Source: Candidatus Kaiserbacteria bacterium
GTDB taxonomy: Bacteria > Patescibacteriota > Minisyncoccia > Phycocordibacterales > UBA12088
Direction: 5' to 3'
Length of the DNA: 5,937 nt
Assembly: GCA_003561715.1 (NCBI GenBank)
Contig: PWVU01000054.1
Location: forward strand, 1-5,937
In this document: positions 1 to 4,660 of the stretch, piece after piece
Layout of the letters: each line of letters begins with the position of its first letter
Position numbering within the stretch: the first letter of the stretch is position 1
Translations under genes and position numbers: made by a program
The notes under the pieces: model-generated
Told to the model about the DNA's origin: nothing
Seen by the model: only the letters and a program-made list of their open reading frames with translations
The model's database searches: none

Positions 1-594
1 GTGAACAAGAGCGAGATGGAACATCTTTCAGAGCGGATCAAAGCGGACGAGGAGCGCATGGATAAACTTGTTTCAACTTATTTGGACGGTGATGTACCAA
101 AGGAACTGTATCTGAAAAAGAAAGACGCGCTCATGCGCTCCCTCGCCGCTTCGCGCGGAAGTATGAAAGATGTTGCAGGCGGAAGAAATAATCGGAACGA
201 ACCCCTGCGAGAGTGGATTTTGGATTTGAAACAAGCCAACATTTTGGCTTCGTCCGATGAATTACCCAAACTGAAGCAGTTTGTTTTGAAAATCGGAACG
301 AACCCCACGTTGGACGACAAATCCCCATGCTTTTCGGTTGCAACCCCTTTCCAATTCGTCGCTACGCGACGGGGTTTTCTGCCTGCCTGTGTTTCCGCCG
401 CGCCTACGGCGCGGCTCACTTCCGTCCTTTCGGAACAAGAAGTTTCAATCTGCGGAGGGGACAGGACTCGAACCTGCAAGCCCGTGAGGGCGACGGTTTT
501 CAAGACCGCTGGAATACCATTCTCCGCACCCCTCCGTGATTTTGCTTCTCAGTCCGACGCTACTGTATCATTAAGCCAGCTTTTTTTGAAATAG
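1..594 (+). CDS. Serine site-specific recombinase, C-terminal part (5' end outside the window)
   Basis: This is the end of a serine recombinase/integrase of the type common in CPR genomes. Visible residues 1-55 form a charged, Glu/Lys-rich coiled coil containing a YLDGDVPKELYLKKKDAL segment, typical of the region after the zinc ribbon. An EPLREWI motif follows at about 67-73, then an LASSDELPKLKQFVLKIGTN block at about 82-101, and the usual aromatic end near residue 120 (FQFVA). The catalytic serine domain must lie upstream of base 1; the GTG at base 1 is probably internal. After about base 363 the frame stays open to the TAG at 592-594, but it reads through hairpins and antisense through a tRNA-Ser gene, so that tail is unlikely to be conserved protein. 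The 3' end also overlaps the convergent HNH gene by 46 bases. The family call is by recognition of sequence style, with no search run. Confidence 0.72.
   Translation: MNKSEMEHLSERIKADEERMDKLVSTYLDGDVPKELYLKKKDALMRSLAASRGSMKDVAGGRNNRNEPLREWILDLKQANILASSDELPKLKQFVLKIGTNPTLDDKSPCFSVATPFQFVATRRGFLPACVSAAPTARLTSVLSEQEVSICGGDRTRTCKPVRATVFKTAGIPFSAPLRDFASQSDATVSLSQLFLK
357..371. repeat. Hairpin 1 of three near the tRNA-Ser 3' end
   Basis: CGTCGC and GCGACG form a perfect 6-base-pair stem around the loop TAC. The hairpin sits where the recognisable recombinase sequence ends. On the - strand it is downstream of tRNA-Ser, but no long T-run follows in either direction (GGGGTTTT follows on the + strand). 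Confidence 0.6.
397..415. repeat. Hairpin 2, strong GC-rich stem-loop
   Basis: GCCGCGCC and GGCGCGGC form a perfect 8-base-pair GC-only stem with the same TAC loop as hairpin 1. It could act as a transcription barrier after tRNA-Ser on the - strand, or be part of a recombination site. It lacks a U-tract, so a classical intrinsic terminator is not demonstrated. Confidence 0.65.
420..435. repeat. Hairpin 3 next to tRNA-Ser
   Basis: TTCCG and CGGAA form a 5-base-pair stem around TCCTTT. It lies 17 bases from the tRNA-Ser 3' end and 4 bases from hairpin 2. It is the weakest of the three hairpins. Confidence 0.4.
453..535 (-). tRNA. tRNA-Ser, anticodon UGA
   Basis: A complete class II tRNA reads on the - strand. 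The acceptor stem GGAGGGG/CCCCTCC is perfect, with discriminator G at 453 and no encoded CCA. The D-stem is GGA/TCC with a GG in the loop. The anticodon stem GCGGT/ACCGT carries loop CTTGAAA, giving anticodon UGA at 500-502, which reads UCA codons. A long variable arm (GCCC-TCAC-GGGC) marks it as a serine-type tRNA, and the T-arm is GCAGG-TTCGAGT-CCTGT. It lies 13 bases downstream of the HNH gene on the same strand, and the recombinase frame runs antisense through all of it. C at -1 could pair with G73 to make an eighth acceptor pair, but the anticodon is UGA, not the UCA of selenocysteine tRNA. Confidence 0.95.
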
Positions 595-1037
595 TGTTCG
601 GTTGCGTGGCAATTGGGACACAGTAACTCAAGATTCTTCAACGTGTTGTTTTTAGGATCTCGATCCTTGTGATGAACCTGTAAAATTTGAAATACTGGAT
701 ATCCACATCGCTCACATTTCTTCCCTCGCTTTTCAAATAACCGAACCTTAATTGTACGCTGGTCTTTTACTCTATCGAGCAGCCTGCTTTTGTCGTAGAC
801 AGTTCCTGCGCGGTTGGTATTTGCGCAAGCGCGACTGCATGTCTTCTTGTGTGCATGTGCTTGGATCGCCGCTCCACACACAATACAGGGATGCTCTTTT
901 CGCGAGTGTTTGCCGTAGCATGCGCTACTGCAAAAAACATTTCCCTCGCTTCTCGTGATCTCGACCGGTCTGCGATACACCGGCGTTGTGCAGACAATAC
1001 AAGTAGTATTAGGTTTTCTTGAGTAACGCTCAGGCAC
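549..1037 (-). CDS. HNH endonuclease with N-terminal zinc-finger pairs
   Basis: This 162-residue protein is very likely an HNH (beta-beta-alpha-metal) nuclease. The C-terminal domain has CxxC at 108/111, the HH pair at 122-123 (VHHKDRDP), the Asn of KNLELLC at 135, CxxC at 140/143 and His144. These are the metal-binding and catalytic positions of the family. The N-terminal half carries two similar CxxC...CxxxC units (C13/C16...C36/C40 and C51/C54...C67/C71), probably zinc knuckles for DNA binding. Residues 75-105 form a basic linker. The start is GTG at 1037, because an in-frame TGA lies directly upstream; no Shine-Dalgarno is seen. The gene lies just upstream of tRNA-Ser, and its 3' end overlaps the recombinase frame, which suits a mobile or homing-type nuclease. 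A standalone defence nuclease is the alternative. Its target cannot be told from the sequence. Confidence 0.85.
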   Translation of the reverse strand: MPERYSRKPNTTCIVCTTPVYRRPVEITRSEGNVFCSSACYGKHSRKEHPCIVCGAAIQAHAHKKTCSRACANTNRAGTVYDKSRLLDRVKDQRTIKVRLFEKRGKKCERCGYPVFQILQVHHKDRDPKNNTLKNLELLCPNCHATEHYFKKSWLNDTVASD

Positions 1038-1043
1038 TCATCC

Positions 1044-1052
1044 AGTATACCA
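1044..1052 (-). promoter_or_regulatory. Extended -10 promoter element for the HNH gene
   Basis: The - strand reads TGG-TATACT, a good extended -10 box, ending 6 bases before the GTG start. Transcription would begin at or next to the start codon, giving a leaderless mRNA. No convincing -35 box is seen at 16-18 bases. Confidence 0.45.
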
Positions 1053-1076
1053 CAAAAATTTCTTGCAATGACCTCG

Positions 1077-1304
1077 CTATCCTACTCGATCTTTTTGCTT
1101 TGCAACGAAGAAGATATAGAAGATCTCGGCGATTGCAAGGGTGTTGAGAATGAGTAATAGGATGAACCATCCTTTTTCGCCGCGGCGTGCGGCAAGCCAG
1201 AGCGCCCACGCTTTCCACGGCAGGATCCACGTAAGCGCAAGCACGATTGCAAGAGCGGTGTTTGCTTCGACCCATGCCATCAGTGCTTCCAACGAAAGAT
1301 CCAT
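1077..1304 (-). CDS. Small two-helix membrane protein, DUF5652-like
   Basis: This is a 75-residue hydrophobic protein. It has a short N-terminal helix (MDLSLEALMAWVEAN), a membrane segment at about 17-38 ending in WILPWKAWALWLAARRG, a short basic turn (RRGEKGW), a second membrane segment at about 46-67 and a Lys-rich tail. The pattern PWKxxALWxAARRGxKxWFxxLLILNTLxIxEIxYIFF matches what I know of the uncharacterised DUF5652 family, common in CPR bacteria; function unknown. The open frame continues upstream to 1796, but that part is antisense to the ruvX gene and its composition is unlike protein. The Met at 1304 is therefore chosen; it matches the usual family length and sits 6 bases after a -10-like box. 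The HNH gene follows 39 bases downstream on the same strand. Confidence 0.8.
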   Translation of the reverse strand: MDLSLEALMAWVEANTALAIVLALTWILPWKAWALWLAARRGEKGWFILLLILNTLAIAEIFYIFFVAKQKDRVG

Positions 1305-1310
1305 GCCAGT

Positions 1311-1338
1311 ATCGTAGCAGAGCGCGGGCGAAATGCAA
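1311..1338 (-). promoter_or_regulatory. Putative promoter of the DUF5652-like gene
   Basis: On the - strand an extended -10 box TGC-TACGAT (1311-1319) ends 6 bases before the ATG at 1304. A weak -35 candidate TTGCAT (1333-1338) lies 16 bases upstream. It faces away from the ruvX promoter in the 132-base divergent region. Confidence 0.4.
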
Positions 1339-1420
1339 TCATGGACACGCAGAGTTGCGCAGGTCGGTGAATGCCGTAGGGCGTGTATGCACGGTAAAAC
1401 ATGCGCAGTTGGTAAAGACG

Positions 1421-1429
1421 TGCTATGCT
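1421..1429 (+). promoter_or_regulatory. Extended -10 promoter element for the ruvX fusion gene
   Basis: TGC-TATGCT is an extended -10 box that ends 7 bases before the ATG at 1437. No -35 box is visible at normal spacing. If used, it gives a leaderless mRNA and argues for the start at 1437 rather than the ATG at 1425, which lies inside the box. Confidence 0.45.
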
Positions 1430-1436
1430 CCACAGT

Positions 1437-2300
1437 ATGGCGCGAGCGCTGGGGATCGACTACGGGACAAAACGCACCGGGGTGGCGCTTTCGGATGAGG
1501 CAAAGCAATTTGCCTTTCCGCATACGATCCTCTCGACCGACCGCGAGCTTACGAAGACCGTCTGTACATTGGTGGGCGAGTACGACGTGGATACGGTCGT
1601 GATCGGACACTCCGCAACACTTTCGGGCGAGGACAATCCGGTGATGCGCGGGGCGCGGGCGCTTGCCGAGCAAATACACACACGCTGCGTCGCCGGAAGC
1701 ACAAAGATCGTCTTTGAGTCGGAGGTATTCACCAGCAGGCACGCATTGCGCCAATTTGAATCGAAAGAAAAAACACGTAAGCCCCCTAAAAAACACACGA
1801 TAGATGATTCCGCCGCCGCTCTTATATTACAAAGCTATTTAGACACTCCCATGACCGACAACATCCCTACACAACCCGCAGGTGCTACGAACGAGCCCGA
1901 GCAAGGGATCGAGAAGTGTGCGCCTGAGGCATCCACTGAAGAGGTGCAGGCTGTTGCTCCTGCTTCGCCCAAGATTACAATCGATGATTTCAAAAAAGTT
2001 GAAATGACGATCGGTGAGATCAAGACTGCCGAGCGTGTGCCGGATACCGACAAGCTCATACGGCTCACGGTCGATGTGGGGGAATCAGAGCCGCGCCAGA
2101 TCATCTCGGGTATTGCGGCGTGGTTTCCCGAGCCGAGTGTGTTGGTGGGGAAGAAGGTGCCGTTTGTTACCAATCTTGAGCCGCGCACCATGCGCGGACT
2201 TGAAAGCAACGGCATGATCCTGGCGGCTCACGATACCGAAGAACATTTTTCATTACTGGAGGTCGATTCGCAGATCGCGGCGGGGACGCGTCTTTCATAA
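1437..2300 (+). CDS. ruvX: RuvX/YqgF-type nuclease domain fused to a MetRS-type tRNA-binding domain
   Basis: The 287-residue protein has two domains. Residues 1-136 are a YqgF/RuvX RNase H-like fold. ALGIDYGTKRTGVALSD carries catalytic Asp8, VVIGHSATLSGEDNPVM follows, then SEVFTS in place of the usual DERLTT (Glu96 retained, Asp replaced by Ser), and IDDSAAALILQSYL gives Asp123/124. The family is linked to Holliday-junction resolution and 16S rRNA 5'-end processing. Residues 137-179 are a Pro/Ala/Glu/Thr-rich, probably disordered linker. Residues 180-287 (ITIDDFKKVEMTIGEI, AERVPDTDKL, RQIISGIA, LVGKKVPFVTNLEP, MRGLESNGMILAA) form an OB-fold tRNA-binding domain like the MetRS C-terminus or TRBP111. 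RuvX alone is usually about 140 residues, so the second half is an in-frame fusion. Met139 (base 1851) could serve as an internal start. No Shine-Dalgarno is present. The DedA-type gene follows 9 bases later. Confidence 0.88.
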   Translation: MARALGIDYGTKRTGVALSDEAKQFAFPHTILSTDRELTKTVCTLVGEYDVDTVVIGHSATLSGEDNPVMRGARALAEQIHTRCVAGSTKIVFESEVFTSRHALRQFESKEKTRKPPKKHTIDDSAAALILQSYLDTPMTDNIPTQPAGATNEPEQGIEKCAPEASTEEVQAVAPASPKITIDDFKKVEMTIGEIKTAERVPDTDKLIRLTVDVGESEPRQIISGIAAWFPEPSVLVGKKVPFVTNLEPRTMRGLESNGMILAAHDTEEHFSLLEVDSQIAAGTRLS

Positions 2301-2303
2301 ATT
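2298..2303 (+). promoter_or_regulatory. Weak -10-like box before the DedA-type gene
   Basis: TAAATT overlaps the stop codon of the ruvX fusion gene and ends 6 bases before the ATG at 2310. This is the same spacing as the boxes before other genes here. Alone it would be unremarkable, and the two genes may simply be cotranscribed. Confidence 0.25.
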
Positions 2304-2309
2304 CGGCGT

Positions 2310-2915
2310 ATGCACGAATCGTCACCAACTCCGAATTTCTTCGAGCGTATCTGGGATGGATTCGCAGAGCGTGCCTATGGAGCGCATGCGCGCGGATGGC
2401 TCGCCTTTCTTTCGTTTTCGGAATCGTCATTCTTTGTGATTCCGCCGGAAATACTGCTTTTGCCGATGATCGCGGCACGTCCCGACAAATGGCTTTCGCT
2501 CGGATTGTTGACTTCAGCTACGTCGGTGCTTGGTGCAGTCTTTGGCTACGCCATCGCTTTTTTCTTTTTTGATGCATTCGGTGTGCGCATTATAGAGCTC
2601 TATCATTTGGAAGAACCCTTTGCCTACGTGGGCGAATTGTTTGAGCGCAACAATTTTTGGGTGATGTTCACGGCGGCGTTCACTCCTTTGCCGTATAAGG
2701 TGGCGGTATTGGCAGGTGGCTTCTTCAAGATATCGTTCGTTGAATTTTTGGTTGCATCCATTATCGGGCGAACATTGCGCTATCTCATTATTTCGTACGG
2801 CGCCGCGGTCTTCGGTCCGCATGCAACCAAGCTTGCCCTACGGTATGCAGGTATATCGACCGTGATCGCGGTCATCCTTGTGGGCGCGGTCGTATTGTGG
2901 AAGTTCGTGTTGTAG
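2310..2915 (+). CDS. DedA/YqaA-family integral membrane protein (VTT domain)
   Basis: This 201-residue polytopic membrane protein has hydrophobic segments at about 38-54, 63-88, 115-136, 143-165 and 178-200. Family-like signatures are ESSFFVIPPEILLLPM (38-53), the FTPLPYKVAVLAGGFFKISFVEFL block (124-147) and GRTLRYLIISYGAAVFG (153-169). The last two resemble the re-entrant hairpin with its conserved Pro, Gly and Arg residues in DedA/VTT proteins. Members of the wider family take part in lipid-carrier or lipid flipping and membrane homeostasis; the YqaA branch has no firm function. The start at 2310 lies 9 bases after the ruvX fusion stop, with no Shine-Dalgarno, which suggests one transcript. 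Function in this cell cannot be specified beyond membrane transport or homeostasis. Confidence 0.82.
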   Translation: MHESSPTPNFFERIWDGFAERAYGAHARGWLAFLSFSESSFFVIPPEILLLPMIAARPDKWLSLGLLTSATSVLGAVFGYAIAFFFFDAFGVRIIELYHLEEPFAYVGELFERNNFWVMFTAAFTPLPYKVAVLAGGFFKISFVEFLVASIIGRTLRYLIISYGAAVFGPHATKLALRYAGISTVIAVILVGAVVLWKFVL

Positions 2916-2942
2916 GAGCCGCTTTTCCACCGCACTCACTAC

Positions 2943-2971
2943 CTCACAAGTGTGCGTACTTGGGGTATACT
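2943..2971 (+). promoter_or_regulatory. Putative promoter of the pilus operon
   Basis: CTCACA (2943-2948, 4 of 6 bases of TTGACA) and TATACT (2966-2971, 5 of 6 bases of TATAAT) are separated by exactly 17 bases. They lie in the 82-base gap before pilM. Transcription would start near 2978, giving a leader of about 20 bases. Confidence 0.55.
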
Positions 2972-2973
2972 TT

Positions 2974-2978
2974 GGAGG
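2974..2978 (+). promoter_or_regulatory. GGAGG, possible but badly spaced ribosome binding site of pilM
   Basis: This is a clear GGAGG ahead of pilM. It is 19 bases from the ATG at 2998, far beyond the normal 5-9, and no in-frame start codon lies in between. It may be inactive, especially since the predicted transcription start falls on it. Confidence 0.25.
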
Positions 2979-2997
2979 ACGCAGTACGTTTCATATT

Positions 2998-4095
2998 ATG
3001 AGTGTTCTTCTTGCTCAACGACCGTTCTTTCGCGTGCTTCCACCGCCGCGGTATCTCCTCATGCCGTCTTCCGGCGTTGATGTCTCGGACGAAGCGATCA
3101 AATTCATCGATCTTCAGTCGACCGCGCGAGGTGTGCGCGTCAAGCAGTATGCAACTATCGAAATACCCAAAGGGGCGATAGTGCGTGGTGAGATCAAAGA
3201 CCCGGCACCGGTCATTGAAGGATTGCGTACGCTACAAAGCGAGTACGCTGTCTCGTTTGCGCACGCATCCCTTCCGCAAGAACATGCCTACCTCTTCCAA
3301 GCGAGTTTGCCGTGCGATGTGCCTCCTCAGCAAATCAAAACGTCGATCGAATTCAAGCTCAAAGAGAACATCCCGTTGGCGCCGGAAGAGGTGTTATTCG
3401 ATTTTCAATCTATTGCTTTGGGCGCAGAGCACAAGCGAGAACAGCTGTATGCCGTTTCCGCGTATCCGCGGGAACTTATCGAATCCTACATTGCTGTCTT
3501 TGATGAAGCGGGTATCACCCTGATGTCCCTTGAGACTGAGGGCGAGGCGAATACCCGATCGGTCATCTCGCAAGAGCCGGGCACCTACATGCTTGTTGAT
3601 ATCGGGCGCGCCGGCACCGAGGTGTCGATTGTCTATAGGGGGCACGTGCTTTCCACCGCCTCGGTCGACGTGTGCGGTCAGACCTTTACCGAGGTGGTCA
3701 AGCGATTTAAGCAGGTGTCGTGGCAAGAAGCGGAGCATATCAAACATGAGCATGGCTTTGTAAAAAGCAACGAAAACGAAGAACTGTTCGAGGCGCTCCT
3801 GTCGCCGGTGTCCGATTTGCGCGATGCGATCAATAAACAGCTGACCTACTGGCATATGCACCATGGTACGCATGAGATCACCCACTATGATGTAGAGGAG
3901 ATCATTTTTTCCGGAGGCGGTTCTAATCTGAAAGGATTGGTCGATTACTTCGGCGCGACTATGAGTCTGCCGGTGTCGTCTGCCAATGTGTGGCGCAACG
4001 TTGTCTCGCTTGAGGAGTACATACCTCCGCTATCGCGAACGGCGTCGCTTTCGTACGCCACTGCGGTTGGCTTGTCATTGAAGTCGTTGCAGTAA
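2998..4095 (+). CDS. pilM: Type IV pilus assembly ATPase-fold protein PilM
   Basis: The 365-residue product is an actin-like (FtsA/PilM) cytoplasmic protein that binds ATP and the PilN tail at the base of a type IV pilus. After PPPRYLLMPSSG, residues 27-40 (VDVSDEAIKFIDLQ) form the first phosphate-binding hairpin. SLPQEHAYLFQASLP (91-105) and EFKLKENIPLAPEEVLFDF (118-136) are PilM-type 1C-domain motifs. YMLVDIGRAGTEVSIVYRG (197-215) is the second phosphate loop, and EEIIFSGGGSNLKGL (300-314) is the adenosine motif. Length fits the family. The open frame extends back to 2878, but the 40 extra residues overlap the preceding gene and do not look like PilM, so ATG 2998 is chosen. It leads a four-gene cluster with its own promoter-like sequence; pilN starts 13 bases after it ends. 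Confidence 0.93.
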   Translation: MSVLLAQRPFFRVLPPPRYLLMPSSGVDVSDEAIKFIDLQSTARGVRVKQYATIEIPKGAIVRGEIKDPAPVIEGLRTLQSEYAVSFAHASLPQEHAYLFQASLPCDVPPQQIKTSIEFKLKENIPLAPEEVLFDFQSIALGAEHKREQLYAVSAYPRELIESYIAVFDEAGITLMSLETEGEANTRSVISQEPGTYMLVDIGRAGTEVSIVYRGHVLSTASVDVCGQTFTEVVKRFKQVSWQEAEHIKHEHGFVKSNENEELFEALLSPVSDLRDAINKQLTYWHMHHGTHEITHYDVEEIIFSGGGSNLKGLVDYFGATMSLPVSSANVWRNVVSLEEYIPPLSRTASLSYATAVGLSLKSLQ

Positions 4096-4101
4096 TACAC
4101 T
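4096..4101 (+). promoter_or_regulatory. Weak -10-like box between pilM and pilN
   Basis: TACACT ends 7 bases before the pilN ATG at 4109, the same placement as the boxes before other genes. pilN has no Shine-Dalgarno in the 13-base gap. An internal promoter is possible but unproven. Confidence 0.22.
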
Positions 4102-4108
4102 ACCGGTC

Positions 4109-4660
4109 ATGTTGAAAAATCTTCTTCCTCAGTCTCGTCAGCAATTACTCAAGCGTACATACTTGACCCGTTTGGCGGTAGTGGGGTTGGCGGTAGTAAT
4201 GCTGTTAGAATTACTCTTGCTTGCGGCATTGCTCCCTGCATACTTGGCTGCCCATATGCATCAGGGTATGCATGAACATGCGATCAGCAAAGCCGAACAG
4301 CAGATCAATGAAGGGGGCGGGGCGGTTGCACGAGGATTTTTGGAAGAGACCGCCGCACTGCTTGCGCGTGCCCACGCCACACAAAAGCACCCCTCTTCGA
4401 CTGAGTTGATCGACGTGCTGGGCATCGGGAGCGTAGCGGGAATAGTGGTTACGGATCTCGCGCTTACGATCGCCGGGACGGGTGGTGTGCAGGCGGTCGT
4501 TTCTGGCGAAGCGTCAACTCGCACAGCGCTTGTGCAGTACACCGAAGCACTTGAAGCGGACCCGCGCGTTGCCGAGGTTGTACTTCCGTTGCGTGATCTT
4601 GCCGCCAGTCGTCAAATTCCGTTTGCGATCACAGTCACGTTTGCTGATCTTTCTTTGTAA
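4109..4660 (+). CDS. pilN: Type IV pilus inner-membrane protein PilN
   Basis: This 183-residue bitopic membrane protein has a short basic cytoplasmic tail (1-21) containing NLLP at residues 4-7. That matches the (I)NLLP peptide by which PilN docks into PilM. A strongly hydrophobic helix spans about 22-48. The extracytoplasmic part starts with an amphipathic, Ala/Glu/His-rich stretch (50-92) that is probably coiled coil, then an alpha/beta domain (99-183) ending in PFAITVTFADLSL, like the final strand of the PilN fold. It lies directly between pilM and a pilO-like gene, the classical order. The stop TAA shares its last base with the ATG of the next gene (TAATG), which implies translational coupling. 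Sequence similarity beyond the NLLP motif and topology is low, so the call leans partly on gene order. Confidence 0.85.
   Translation: MLKNLLPQSRQQLLKRTYLTRLAVVGLAVVMLLELLLLAALLPAYLAAHMHQGMHEHAISKAEQQINEGGGAVARGFLEETAALLARAHATQKHPSSTELIDVLGIGSVAGIVVTDLALTIAGTGGVQAVVSGEASTRTALVQYTEALEADPRVAEVVLPLRDLAASRQIPFAITVTFADLSL

Noticed and set aside
78..503. Open frame of 141 codons on the - strand
   Set aside because: It is antisense to the recombinase and starts within the tRNA-Ser; its opening residues (MKTVALTGLQVRVLSPPQ) are the translated tRNA.
453..536. Selenocysteine tRNA instead of tRNA-Ser
   Set aside because: An eighth acceptor pair is possible, but the anticodon is UGA rather than UCA and the other arms are ordinary for serine tRNA.
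327..539. Open frame of 70 codons on the + strand containing RRGQDSNLQ
   Set aside because: This is the well-known spurious translation of an antisense tRNA, with no protein-like features.
1425..1436. ATG at 1425 as start of the ruvX fusion gene
   Set aside because: It adds only MLHS before the family N-terminus MARALGIDYG and lies within the predicted -10 box. It cannot be fully excluded.
1305..1796. N-terminal extension of the DUF5652-like protein
   Set aside because: It is antisense to the RuvX domain, Cys/His/Arg-rich without a pattern, and would make the protein three times the family's length.
2878..2997. 40-residue N-terminal extension of PilM
   Set aside because: It overlaps the DedA-type gene and the promoter, and its residues do not resemble PilM. 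ATG 2998 precedes the conserved N-terminus.
3394..3885. Open frame of 163 codons on the - strand
   Set aside because: It lies wholly inside pilM in antisense and shows no recognisable domain.
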